Of a stretch of DNA of 36,552 nt, positions 26,179 through 34,803 are shown one piece after another. The position numbers and the translations under genes were made by a program. Source of the DNA: Clostridium cylindrosporum DSM 605. GTDB lineage: Bacteria > Bacillota > Clostridia > Clostridiales > Caloramatoraceae. The stretch lies in contig NZ_LFVU01000008.1 of assembly GCF_001047375.1 (NCBI RefSeq), positions 1-36,552 on the forward strand, written 5' to 3'. Positions within the stretch are counted from its first letter, which is position 1. Each line of letters starts with the position of its first letter. The notes under the pieces were generated by a model, which saw only the letters and a program-made list of their open reading frames with translations, ran no database searches and was not told the origin of the DNA.

Positions 26179-27186
26179 TTAAAGTGCCTCTGGTTTAGCA
26201 AGGCTATGAACAGCTGCAACAAAGGCTTTTTCAAGGCTTTCCTCATCTATTCTAAACCTTTTACCTACAACCTTTTCAACTGCCTCTATTAAAGCAATAG
26301 CATCAAGTCCATATTCCTTCATTAAGTATGCTTTACTAGCTCCATGAAGAAAAACATCCTTAATTCCTATTTTATATAATCTTTTTCCTATACCTCTCTC
26401 AGCCATTGCATCTGCTATAATACTTCCAAGTCCACCTATTACAGAATGATTTTCCATTGTAATAACTCCATATTTTGATTTTTCTATAGCACTTAATAAT
26501 TCCTCATCTTCAAATGGCTTTAAGGTTGTAACATGTACATGATGAATTGATAGTCCCTTTTCTTTTAAAGCACTTGTTGCACGTATAGCTTCTTCAGTAC
26601 ACACACCACTTGATGCTATAACAATATCACTACCTTCACTTATTACACGTGACTTTTTAAACTCAGTTGGCTTATTTTTATCAAATAATCTTGGTAGTTC
26701 TCCTCTTAGCATTCTAATGTAAACAGGTCCTTTAATCCCCTCGGTTATCTTTAATATACTTTCAACATCTGTTGCGTCCCCGCACTCTAAAATCGTCATA
26801 TTAGGAAGGGACCTCATTACAGATATATCCTCAATAGCTTGATGAGTTGCTCCACCTGGCGTAGTTACCCCTGGAAGAAACCCAAACATTCTAACAGGAA
26901 GGTTCGGATATGCAACTGACATTGCAATTTGATCATAGGCTCTTCTATATATAAATACTCCAAATGTATGAATAAGTGGAATAAACCCTTCTCTTGCAAG
27001 ACCTCCTGCAAAACTTAACATATTTTGTTCGGCAATACCCATTGAAAAAAATCTATCTGGATAAGCGTTTTTAAATTCTTCTATTTCAGTTGAGCTTGTT
27101 AAATCAGCTGATAAAACAACTGTATTTTCTTTATCCTTTGCCCACTCAACTAAATTCTTCGCATGTACCTTTGATAAAATTTCCAT
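26179..27186 (-). CDS. Transketolase-like protein, C-terminal half
   Basis: A 335-aa protein with the pyrimidine-binding domain (1-160; GIAEQNM with catalytic Glu53, which activates thiamine diphosphate), the loop GVTTPGGATHQAIED, and the C-terminal transketolase domain (about 195-320). It needs the N-half encoded upstream to form an active site. Split transketolases occur in many anaerobes and archaea, some for pentose phosphates and some for specialised ketose phosphates such as apulose 4-phosphate. Genomic linkage points to a methylthio- or deoxy-pentulose phosphate. AAGGAGG precedes the ATG. Confidence 0.9.
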   Translation of the reverse strand: MEILSKVHAKNLVEWAKDKENTVVLSADLTSSTEIEEFKNAYPDRFFSMGIAEQNMLSFAGGLAREGFIPLIHTFGVFIYRRAYDQIAMSVAYPNLPVRMFGFLPGVTTPGGATHQAIEDISVMRSLPNMTILECGDATDVESILKITEGIKGPVYIRMLRGELPRLFDKNKPTEFKKSRVISEGSDIVIASSGVCTEEAIRATSALKEKGLSIHHVHVTTLKPFEDEELLSAIEKSKYGVITMENHSVIGGLGSIIADAMAERGIGKRLYKIGIKDVFLHGASKAYLMKEYGLDAIALIEAVEKVVGKRFRIDEESLEKAFVAAVHSLAKPEAL

Positions 27187-27198
27187 TTAAAATCCTCC

Positions 27199-28119
27199 TT
27201 AAATTTCTACTTTCTGCTTAAACTCTTGGTAAAAATCCTTGTACTCGTCCTTTTCACTTTGATCCTTAAATCTTAAATAGTGAAGTTTAGGCTTTCTCTT
27301 GTTTAAAAGAGGAATTTTATTTGTTGGATTTGTATCACAAAGTACAAATGTAGGTCTACCATCTGATGGAATTTCAGAGTACTTAACAAGCGCTTCTATG
27401 TTATGACCATCTACTCTAAACACACGAATACCAAATGACTCTAATCTTTTATCAAATGGTTCAATAGACATAACACTTTCTGTTGGACCATCACACTGAT
27501 AACCATTTATATCAACATAAACTAATATATTATCTAATTTATGGTATCCTATAGTTTCTATAGCTTCATAAAACTGCCCTGATTGACATTCTCCATCTGA
27601 CATGAAAATTACGACCTTACCTTTGTCTCCCTTTAGCTTTCTTCCCATTGCAATACCTGCTGCTTGGCTTATACCTTGTCCTAAAGAGCCTGTCATAATT
27701 TCCATTCCTGGAGAGTGTTCAGCACCTATCATCTCAACTACACTTCCATCTTTATTAAACTCTAAAAGTCCATCTTCATGCATTCTTCCTGCTTCAATAA
27801 GTGCTGCATATAAAACTAATGAATAATGGGTAGGTGATAGAAAAAACCTGTCATATACTTCATTTTTTATCCCGTTAAAGTTTTCACCTGTAAAATACTT
27901 TTTGTTATCGTTACTTGGAACACCAGGAAAGCTCTTTGGCATCATAGGTTTACGTATTTTTGATAAATTCATTATTTTAAGGTATAGTGAAGCAAATATT
28001 TCTGCTGAAGAGCATGCCTGACTTAAATACCCTCCATTATTTTTTATACTATGTTCTAAAACTCTTAACCTTATTCTATCTGCTACTTTAGCAATATCTT
28101 CTATATAGTCTTTTTTCAT
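27199..28119 (-). CDS. Transketolase-like protein, N-terminal half
   Basis: A 306-aa protein with the diphosphate-binding domain. GSLGQGISQAAGIAMG (about 144-159) and FMSDGECQSGQ to DINGYQ (SDG at 174-176, Asn205) form the thiamine diphosphate-magnesium motif. The region 55-100 (PMMPKSFPGVPSND, YFTGENFNG) looks unlike common transketolases and may shape the substrate pocket. The frame opens at 28161 inside mtnA, but ATG 28119, four bases after the mtnA stop, is the conserved start. It forms one enzyme with the C-half 12 bases downstream. Confidence 0.9.
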   Translation of the reverse strand: MKKDYIEDIAKVADRIRLRVLEHSIKNNGGYLSQACSSAEIFASLYLKIMNLSKIRKPMMPKSFPGVPSNDNKKYFTGENFNGIKNEVYDRFFLSPTHYSLVLYAALIEAGRMHEDGLLEFNKDGSVVEMIGAEHSPGMEIMTGSLGQGISQAAGIAMGRKLKGDKGKVVIFMSDGECQSGQFYEAIETIGYHKLDNILVYVDINGYQCDGPTESVMSIEPFDKRLESFGIRVFRVDGHNIEALVKYSEIPSDGRPTFVLCDTNPTNKIPLLNKRKPKLHYLRFKDQSEKDEYKDFYQEFKQKVEI

Positions 28120-28123
28120 ATTG

Positions 28124-29191
28124 TTATTTATCCCCTTCAAATAGTTTCTTAATCCCCTCATGGAAAGGAGGATATATTATTCCCTTTTCAGTAATTATAG
28201 CTGTTATAAGATTATTTGGAGTTACATCAAAACATGGATTATATGTTTTTACACCCTTTGGAGCAACTCTATTTTCATACCACTTTTCTGTTATCTCATC
28301 ACCATTTCTAATTTCAATTTCTATATCATTTTCATCTTTACAGCTAATATCTATTGTTGAAATTGGTGCACATACATAAAAAGGTATATTAAAGTGTTTT
28401 GCTACTATTGCAAGTGGCATCGTACCTATTTTGTTTGCAGAATCTCCATTAAGTGCTACTCTGTCACATCCAACAAGTACAGCATTTACTTTCCCTTGAT
28501 TCATAACTGTAGCCGCCATATTATCACATATTAAAGTTGTATCAACTCCAGATTCATGAAGCTCCCATGCAGTAAGTCTTGCCCCTTGAAGAAGTGGTCT
28601 TGTTTCATCAACAAATACCTTAAAGTTAACACCTCTCTCTAGTCCAAGAAAAATTGGTGCAAGTGCTGTTCCGTACTTTGCAGTTGCAATTCCACCAGGA
28701 TTACAATGTGTAAGTAGTCCATATCCATCTTTTAAAAGAGTTAATGCATTCTCTCCTATTGCCTTACATACAGCCTCATCCTCTTCTCTAATTTGGTTTG
28801 CTTCATCTAAAAGAGCTAACTTAATTTCATCTACTTTTTTATCCTTTTCACTTATTAATCTATTTTCCATTCTCTTTAAAGCCCATGATAGATTAACAGC
28901 TGTAGGTCTTGATGATTCTATATAATCTTTATTTTTCTTAAATGCTTCATAAAGACTTTCAAAGTCACCAGCTTCTACAAGTTTTGTAAATAGATATACT
29001 CCATATGCAGCTGCAATACCTATTGCAGGAGCACCTCTTACTCTTAAGGAGTGGATCGCCTCGTATAAATCCTCTATTTTATCAACTTCAAGAAATACCT
29101 TTTCCCTTGGTAAAAGGGTTTGATCAAGTATTACAACTATATTTTTTTCATCATCTAAATAAACAGATTTGATGCCTTGTATATTTTCCAT
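28124..29191 (-). CDS. mtnA: S-methyl-5-thioribose-1-phosphate isomerase
   Basis: A 355-aa protein of the eIF2B-like family. RGAPAIGIAAAYG (52-64), THCNPGGIATAKYGTA with catalytic Cys163, and GCDRVALNGDSANKIGT with Asp243 identify MtnA, where Bacillus uses Cys160 and Asp240. It converts methylthioribose 1-phosphate to methylthioribulose 1-phosphate, and in some bacteria the 5-deoxyribose analogue. AAGGAGG precedes the ATG; mtnK ends nine bases before. Confidence 0.96.
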   Translation of the reverse strand: MENIQGIKSVYLDDEKNIVVILDQTLLPREKVFLEVDKIEDLYEAIHSLRVRGAPAIGIAAAYGVYLFTKLVEAGDFESLYEAFKKNKDYIESSRPTAVNLSWALKRMENRLISEKDKKVDEIKLALLDEANQIREEDEAVCKAIGENALTLLKDGYGLLTHCNPGGIATAKYGTALAPIFLGLERGVNFKVFVDETRPLLQGARLTAWELHESGVDTTLICDNMAATVMNQGKVNAVLVGCDRVALNGDSANKIGTMPLAIVAKHFNIPFYVCAPISTIDISCKDENDIEIEIRNGDEITEKWYENRVAPKGVKTYNPCFDVTPNNLITAIITEKGIIYPPFHEGIKKLFEGDK

Positions 29192-29200
29192 GTATCCTCC

Positions 29201-30421
29201 TTAGAACTGCTTTTCAACTTCATGAAGAGCATTTATAAAGTCCTCTTCCCCTTTGAAATTATCTCTTTCTAAGATAAATCTTTTTCCAAGTGTTAAAAGA
29301 AACTTCTCAGCTTCAGCCCTTTTATCATTATCTAAAATTACAGTAATATCCTTAACCTTTGCAATTCCAACTATTCTTCTAATAATCTCAGTCCCAGCTA
29401 CTCCAAATGAGTCACTTAATATAGAATTTAGATAATATTCTTTAAATCCATCTACCTTCGCTGAAGTTTCAGTTATAAATTCATCCCATTTTTCACTAAA
29501 CTTTAATTTAAATTTATATATAATATCCTTTACTAAACTCTCTATATAAATCTTATAGTCTTCATTTTCCCCTATATTATCAATAGTCTTATCTGCATTT
29601 TGGTAAGCAAATAATAAATTAGCTATAACATTTCCCAAATCATAACCAATTGGTCCGTAGAATCCAAATTCCGGATCAATAACCTTTATACTTCCCTCTT
29701 TTACAAAAATAGAACCTGTATGCAAATCTCCATGTATTAACGCTTGTCCCTTAGTTAAGAAATCAAACTTTAACTTTGATATCTCAAGAAGTAGTCTTTT
29801 ATCTCCCCAGATTTCCTCTTTAACAAACTCTAACATAGGAGGGAAAACAAAGCTTTCATCCTCTACAAATGGATATGTATATACATAGTTTTCTGTTATT
29901 TCACAAAGATCTGGATTTATAAACTTTCCTTGAAGTTCTTTTTTCTCCTTTGAGTCTAATACAACATCACTAGTTAATAAAAGAGTATTAACTAAAAAAT
30001 CTGTAATATTATCAGAAAAATTATTAAACCTCTTATGGCTTACAAGTTCCCCTCTTAGTATATTATAGTCTGATAAGTCTTCCATGATAATAAGATTCAT
30101 AATATTATCGTAGCCATAAACCTCTGGTACAAGACCCTTTGCGTACTTATTTTGAATACTTAACATTTCATACTCTATTCTATTTCTATCAACTGAAACC
30201 TTAATATCACTTGATATTCTAGCCTCTGGAGTTGATTGTTTTATAATTATAGACTTTTTAGTATTAGTATCTACAACCCTATAAACATAATTTAAATTTC
30301 CGTCCCCAATTTCAGTTGATATTAAACTACTCTCTTCAGTGAAATAATCAAGCTTAACTTTAACATAATCTATAACACTTTTTTCATTTAATATCTCATA
30401 GACCTTAAATCTTTCACCCAT
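29201..30421 (-). CDS. mtnK: S-methyl-5-thioribose kinase
   Basis: A 406-aa kinase of the choline/aminoglycoside kinase fold. It has a G-rich loop (EIGDGNLNYVYRV, 37-49), Lys61, the catalytic loop HGDLHTGSI (230-238) and the metal motif DPEFGFYGP (249-257), all typical of MtnK. It phosphorylates methylthioribose at C1. It is first in the operon, with an AGGGGG ribosome site and a perfect promoter 45 bases upstream. No MTA nucleosidase is seen in the window, so free methylthioribose must come from elsewhere. Confidence 0.95.
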   Translation of the reverse strand: MGERFKVYEILNEKSVIDYVKVKLDYFTEESSLISTEIGDGNLNYVYRVVDTNTKKSIIIKQSTPEARISSDIKVSVDRNRIEYEMLSIQNKYAKGLVPEVYGYDNIMNLIIMEDLSDYNILRGELVSHKRFNNFSDNITDFLVNTLLLTSDVVLDSKEKKELQGKFINPDLCEITENYVYTYPFVEDESFVFPPMLEFVKEEIWGDKRLLLEISKLKFDFLTKGQALIHGDLHTGSIFVKEGSIKVIDPEFGFYGPIGYDLGNVIANLLFAYQNADKTIDNIGENEDYKIYIESLVKDIIYKFKLKFSEKWDEFITETSAKVDGFKEYYLNSILSDSFGVAGTEIIRRIVGIAKVKDITVILDNDKRAEAEKFLLTLGKRFILERDNFKGEEDFINALHEVEKQF

Positions 30422-30461
30422 ATATGTTCCCCCTAAACAAATATTATATAATACCTACTCT

Positions 30462-30538
30462 ATTTATAGGAATTATATGATATATAGGTTTTGGTGTCAA
30501 TAATTACAAAATAAAATATTTCATAATTCCCTATAAAT
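30462..30538 (-). promoter_or_regulatory. mtnK promoter with flanking inverted repeat (possible operators)
   Basis: On the minus strand TTGACA (30500-30495), 17 bases, TATAAT (30477-30472) form a perfect sigma-A promoter. ATTTATAGGAATTAT (30462-30476) overlaps the -10, and its near-complement ATAATTCCCTATAAAT (30523-30538, one extra base) lies upstream of the -35. The core TTATAGGAAT recurs at 30614-30623. This geometry suits a repressor binding both sides of the promoter. No SAM riboswitch or T-box is visible in the short leader. Confidence 0.7.
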
Positions 30539-30703
30539 CTTGTAGTTTAAAAGAATCTATATACAAATTCTCTTAAATGCCAATATAAACCACAATCTAA
30601 AACCCTACCTTTATTATAGGAATGAATAAAAAGATCGTTATTTATCACATTTAAAAGGAAAATCACTTTTTTTATCGAATTTATGTAAGTTGGAGGTGAT
30701 TAT

Positions 30704-30970
30704 GTGAATAGATTAAAATCAATTATAGCTTCGTTATTATTATCTTTTATAATTTTAACTGGAAGTAGTTTTGGAACTTCATTAGCTGAAACTAATAAAG
30801 TTGCTTATGCTGCTTCAAAAACAAAAAAGACTGCTATTGTGTACATAACTAACACTGGACACAAATATCACAGGGATAGTTGCAGATATTTAAGTCATAG
30901 CAAAATTTCTATTGATAAAAGCAAGGCAATTAAGTCTGGATATACAGCATGTAAAGTATGTAGACCATAA
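30704..30970 (+). CDS. Small secreted protein with Cys/His metal-site domain
   Basis: An 88-aa protein. A signal peptide (1-36, likely cut at AYA-A) is followed by a 45-residue domain YITNTGHKYHRDSCRYLSHSK to GYTACKVCRP with His53, His56, Cys60, Cys83 and Cys86. The same short module ends several clostridial secreted nucleases and wall proteins, and resembles a zinc or structural Cys motif. Here it is free-standing. The start is GTG 30704 with GGAGGTGAT before it; the ATG at 30702 is out of frame. It is the only plus-strand gene in this part. Role unknown. Confidence 0.8.
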   Translation: MNRLKSIIASLLLSFIILTGSSFGTSLAETNKVAYAASKTKKTAIVYITNTGHKYHRDSCRYLSHSKISIDKSKAIKSGYTACKVCRP

Positions 30971-30977
30971 TTAGCAC

Positions 30978-31012
30978 AAAAGTTCTAGAATTATTAACAA
31001 TTCTAGAACTTT
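30978..31012. terminator. Hairpin between the small secreted gene and the ABC operon end
   Basis: A 14-base perfect stem (AAAGTTCTAGAATT) with loop ATTAAC. The tail is TTTATAATA on the plus strand and TTTTGTGC on the minus, so it may serve both converging units. Confidence 0.7.
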
Positions 31013-31031
31013 ATAATATAAGTTAGTATTA

Positions 31032-31982
31032 TTAAATGACCACTTTAACACACTCTTCTATACAAAATTCATCTTTTTCATCCAATTCTCTAACTGTTAA
31101 AACTTCCTTATTCTCTAATTCTACTTCATACTGTATATAAAAACCCATAAATACCTTTTTTCTAACTATTCCATTCAAAACTGCTTTTCCAACTATATTC
31201 TTCTCACTAATACTAATTAATCTAATTTTCTCTGGTCTTATATTGATCTCTTTATCTTTAATAGCAATGCTATTACATTCACCTAGAAAATTTCTGACAA
31301 AATTATTACTTGGGTTTTCATATATTTCTCTAGGACTTCCTATTTGCTGTATACACCCCATATTCATTACAGCTATTTTATCTGATATTGAAAGTGCTTC
31401 ATCCTGGTCATGGGTTACAAATATCATTGTTGTATTAAATCTTTTTCCTATCTCCTTTACTTCACTTCTCATTTTAACTCTTAGATTAACATCTAAACTA
31501 CTTAATGCTTCATCAAGAAGGAGCACCTTAGGATTTAATATTAGGCTTCTAGCAAGAGCAACTCTTTGCTTTTGTCCACCACTTAAAGTTGAAGGATAGG
31601 AATTTCTCTCTTCAATTAGTCCTATCAAACTTAAATACTCCTCACCTTTCTTAAGTGCTTCTCTCTTTGAATATCCTTTAAATTTAAGACCATATACTAT
31701 ATTATCTATTACCTTCATATGAGGAAACAAGGCGAATGATTGGAAAACAGTTGAAACTTCTCTCTTTTCAGGTGGAAGAGTTGTAATATCCTCTCCATCA
31801 AGTATTATACTTCCTGAATACGGATGTAAAAATCCACCTATCATCTTTAAAACTGTTGTTTTTCCACATCCCGATGGTCCAAGAATAGATAATATTTCAC
31901 CTTTATTAATATTAAGATTAAAGTCTTTAACAACATATTTTTCTCCAAATCTTTTAGAGATATTGTTTATTATTAACTGCAT
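31032..31982 (-). CDS. ABC transporter ATP-binding protein (Fe3+/phosphonate/sugar-phosphate type)
   Basis: A 316-aa ATPase. Walker A GPSGCGKTT, signature LSGGQKQRVALARSL, Walker B VLLLDEALSSLD, and H-loop FVTHDQDEA are followed by a C-terminal TOBE-like domain from about 240 (NIRPEKIRLIS). This is the MalK-like, FbpC/PotA branch. The ATG overlaps the permease stop (TAATG), so it is translated with it. Substrate is not fixed by the ATPase. Confidence 0.88.
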   Translation of the reverse strand: MQLIINNISKRFGEKYVVKDFNLNINKGEILSILGPSGCGKTTVLKMIGGFLHPYSGSIILDGEDITTLPPEKREVSTVFQSFALFPHMKVIDNIVYGLKFKGYSKREALKKGEEYLSLIGLIEERNSYPSTLSGGQKQRVALARSLILNPKVLLLDEALSSLDVNLRVKMRSEVKEIGKRFNTTMIFVTHDQDEALSISDKIAVMNMGCIQQIGSPREIYENPSNNFVRNFLGECNSIAIKDKEINIRPEKIRLISISEKNIVGKAVLNGIVRKKVFMGFYIQYEVELENKEVLTVRELDEKDEFCIEECVKVVI

Positions 31983-33637
31983 TATCCCACCTTCTTTCTT
32001 GATATAAACGATGTAAATATAGTATTAATGCTTAGGGTTATTAGTATTATGATAACCGCTATCATAGAGGCTACACCATATTCACCACTATTTATTGCAT
32101 CAAATAGCTTTACGGTTGCAACCTCTTTTCCTGGATATATCAAAAATATTATGGCACCTATGGTTGTCATAGTAGATATAAAATTATTAACAAAGCCTAT
32201 TAAAAATGCCTCCCTAGCATTTGGAAGTATAATATCCTTGATTACATGGAATTTACTTGCACCAATATCCCTTGCAGCGTGTTCAACGTCTATACTTATT
32301 TGACTTAATACAGCACTTGATATTTTTGTTGTTAATGGAATTTGCTTAAATATACAATTAATAACTACTATAAAAGCTGTTCCTGTTAGAGGAAATGGAA
32401 AACTGTTAAAGGCTAATATATATGATATTCCAAAGAAAGTCCCCGGTAATATATATGGAAGGGTTGTTATAAAATCGATACTCCTTCCCCCTATTATCCT
32501 TCTTCTATCTATATAGTATGAAATTATAATTCCAAGCAAGCTACCAAATATCCCAGCTATAAAAGCATATGTTATACTTCTTATAAAACTATCCATACTA
32601 TATTCCCTAATATACTTAATATACTCTGTTGTAAATATAAGATTCCCTCTTGAAAATTTAGATATAGAGGATAGGAATATACATCCGTACTGTAGTAAAC
32701 TTATAGCTATAAATCCTATAGTAAATACTGAAAGTAAAGATTTTAATCCTCCCCTAGGTAATAATTTAAAATCATCATTATTTTCTAATTCATTATCCTT
32801 AGATAACTGATTTAATCTTCTCATATTCCTTCTATATGGTATAAAAATTATAATTGCAGGTAGCACTAGAAGAAAATTCATTGCTGCTGCATTACTGAAA
32901 TTAGCATATCCAATTATCTCCATATATATTTCAGTAGCTATGGTCTCAAAACTCCCACCTATAATTGTTACTGTTCCAAAGTCCGCAAGACTTCTTACAA
33001 ATGTAAGAAGAAATGATACAATTATTCCTGGTTTTATAAGAGGTAGTAGCACACTTATAATTGCTTTATTTTCACTTGAACCAAGGTCCAGTGATGCCTT
33101 TAAAAGTCTTTTGTCAACTTTCTCTATAACCCCAAGTATCATAAGTGCGCTTAATGGAATAAATCCTATTACCTGCATTATTATTACTCCATGAATTCCA
33201 TAAGGATCATAGTTTATTCCTAGAAAATGATATGTTATATATCCTCTTCTACCAAATAACTGTATATATGCAAGTGATGCTACAAAGGGTGGTGATATCA
33301 TAGATAACATCAAAATAATCTTACCTAGCTTATTTATAATAGAAGAAAAGCTATGTATTCTTAAAGCTATGATTAAAGAGAGTATCGTTGATATAGCCCC
33401 TGATAAAGTAGCTACAAATATACTATTAAATAGTAACCTTTTATTTTTTTCTATTATGTTTTCATATAATTTAAAGGAGATACTAGTATCAACTTTTATA
33501 CTTTGAATCATTAAACATATAATAGGATATAAAATAAATATTATACAAAGGATTAAAACTATACTAATTAATCCTTTATCCAAAAGATTATAAAAAGAGG
33601 TATCTAATTTAGATACCTTCTTAAACTTTGATTTCAT
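31982..33637 (-). CDS. ABC transporter permease, two fused permease domains
   Basis: A 551-aa protein with about twelve membrane helices and two BPD-type domains in tandem. Each has an EAA loop: KASLDLGSSENKAIISVLLP (about 180-199) and HAARDIGASKFHVIKDIILP (about 460-479). Fused permeases of this kind belong to FbpB/FutB/AfuB and PhnU-type importers. The start shares one base with the binding protein stop (TAATG). A linker with a basic stretch (about 265-295) joins the halves. Confidence 0.9.
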   Translation of the reverse strand: MKSKFKKVSKLDTSFYNLLDKGLISIVLILCIIFILYPIICLMIQSIKVDTSISFKLYENIIEKNKRLLFNSIFVATLSGAISTILSLIIALRIHSFSSIINKLGKIILMLSMISPPFVASLAYIQLFGRRGYITYHFLGINYDPYGIHGVIIMQVIGFIPLSALMILGVIEKVDKRLLKASLDLGSSENKAIISVLLPLIKPGIIVSFLLTFVRSLADFGTVTIIGGSFETIATEIYMEIIGYANFSNAAAMNFLLVLPAIIIFIPYRRNMRRLNQLSKDNELENNDDFKLLPRGGLKSLLSVFTIGFIAISLLQYGCIFLSSISKFSRGNLIFTTEYIKYIREYSMDSFIRSITYAFIAGIFGSLLGIIISYYIDRRRIIGGRSIDFITTLPYILPGTFFGISYILAFNSFPFPLTGTAFIVVINCIFKQIPLTTKISSAVLSQISIDVEHAARDIGASKFHVIKDIILPNAREAFLIGFVNNFISTMTTIGAIIFLIYPGKEVATVKLFDAINSGEYGVASMIAVIIILITLSINTIFTSFISRKKVG

Positions 33638-34680
33638 TATTCTCCAGCCTTACTTCCTATTAGATCCTTCCATTTAGCTAGTATAGCCTCTCTTTGCTCA
33701 CCAAATAGCTTAAGGTCTACTTTAAGTAACTTTTCCTTATCAAAATCAAGTTGAACCCCAGTAAGAGATGGCATAACAAGCTTTAATGTATTCTTCTTAT
33801 CTATATTAACAAGCTCTTTTAAATTTTCATCTTTATATAACCACTCTATGAATTTCTTAGCCCCTGCTTCATTAGTTGAATCCTTAAATACTGCAACTCC
33901 ATCTGGTATCCATGGCATACCATCCTGTGGATATATTATCCTTAATCCCTTTTCCTCTATCATCTTATCTAAAGTTTTATCTATATATGTAATTCCTATA
34001 GCAAACTCCCCTTCAGATACCTTAAGTGCTGGATCTTTTCCTCTTTTACTATAGAATTTAATATTCTTATTTAAATCTTCAAAGTATTTCCATCCAGCAT
34101 CATTACCTTTACTTTGAAGTATAGAATTTATAACAGCATAATTTGTTCCTGATATTGCTGGATTTGACATTATAATAAGATCCTTATACTCAGCCTTCTT
34201 TAAATCATCCCAAGTTTTTGGCTCTGGAATATTTTTTTCCTTTAGTAATGTAGGATTAACTATAAACCCAACAACGGTAACACCCTTACTAAACCATTGA
34301 TTATCTACATCTTTAAACTCTGCATCAATTTTACTTGCAGAGTCAAAACTAACTGTAGCTAATAATCCCTCTTTTTTAGCAGACATAAATGAGTCAATTC
34401 CTCCACCAAACCAAAGATCTGCCATCTTACTTTTTCCCTCTGCCTTAACTCTTGAAAGAACTTCACCTGATGACATTGATAAAACTTCTGTTTTTATCCC
34501 TGTCTCCTTTGTAAACTTATCAAATAATGTTTTATAATCCTCAGAAGTAGCAACAACCTTTATCGTATTTCCCTTAACACTTCCCTCTTTAGCCTTATTT
34601 TCTTCCTTATTACAGGCTACAAATGAAAGCATAAAAACTAGCATAAATGATGCTAATAAAATCTTTTTAAATAGTTTCAT
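33637..34680 (-). CDS. ABC transporter substrate-binding lipoprotein (FbpA/AfuA-like)
   Basis: A 347-aa lipoprotein; the leader ends in lipobox FVAC (Cys23). The mature protein is a type II binding protein with ADLWFGGGIDSF, NPTLLKEKNIPEPKTWDDL and SNPAISGTNYAV, the family that includes ferric-iron, 2-aminoethylphosphonate and hexose-phosphate binders. The adjacent paired tyrosines of FbpA are not evident, so iron is not assured. The SGT motif fits a phosphate-bearing ligand, as in AfuA. First gene of the operon; AGGAGGG precedes the ATG. Confidence 0.85.
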   Translation of the reverse strand: MKLFKKILLASFMLVFMLSFVACNKEENKAKEGSVKGNTIKVVATSEDYKTLFDKFTKETGIKTEVLSMSSGEVLSRVKAEGKSKMADLWFGGGIDSFMSAKKEGLLATVSFDSASKIDAEFKDVDNQWFSKGVTVVGFIVNPTLLKEKNIPEPKTWDDLKKAEYKDLIIMSNPAISGTNYAVINSILQSKGNDAGWKYFEDLNKNIKFYSKRGKDPALKVSEGEFAIGITYIDKTLDKMIEEKGLRIIYPQDGMPWIPDGVAVFKDSTNEAGAKKFIEWLYKDENLKELVNIDKKNTLKLVMPSLTGVQLDFDKEKLLKVDLKLFGEQREAILAKWKDLIGSKAGE

Positions 34681-34732
34681 TTTATCCCTCCTAAAATATT
34701 CATACCATTAAATATTATCATAAATTACGACT

Positions 34733-34759
34733 ATTTTATACCATTTTATACATTTTATC
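34733..34759. repeat. Triple ATTTTATA direct repeat upstream of the ABC operon
   Basis: Three copies of ATTTTAT(A/C) begin at 34733, 34743 and 34752, one per helical turn, in the 183-base divergent spacer between the binding-protein gene and the glycosylase. It may be an operator for the transporter or only AT-rich chance. Confidence 0.35.
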
Positions 34760-34803
34760 CTATTAATAGATATTATATCAAATTATTGTCCCTATAATAT
34801 AAC

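Noticed and set aside
30422-30703. Looked for a SAM riboswitch or T-box upstream of mtnK
   Set aside because: The predicted leader is about 45 bases with no GAGGGA-type core, no specifier loop and no terminator hairpin.
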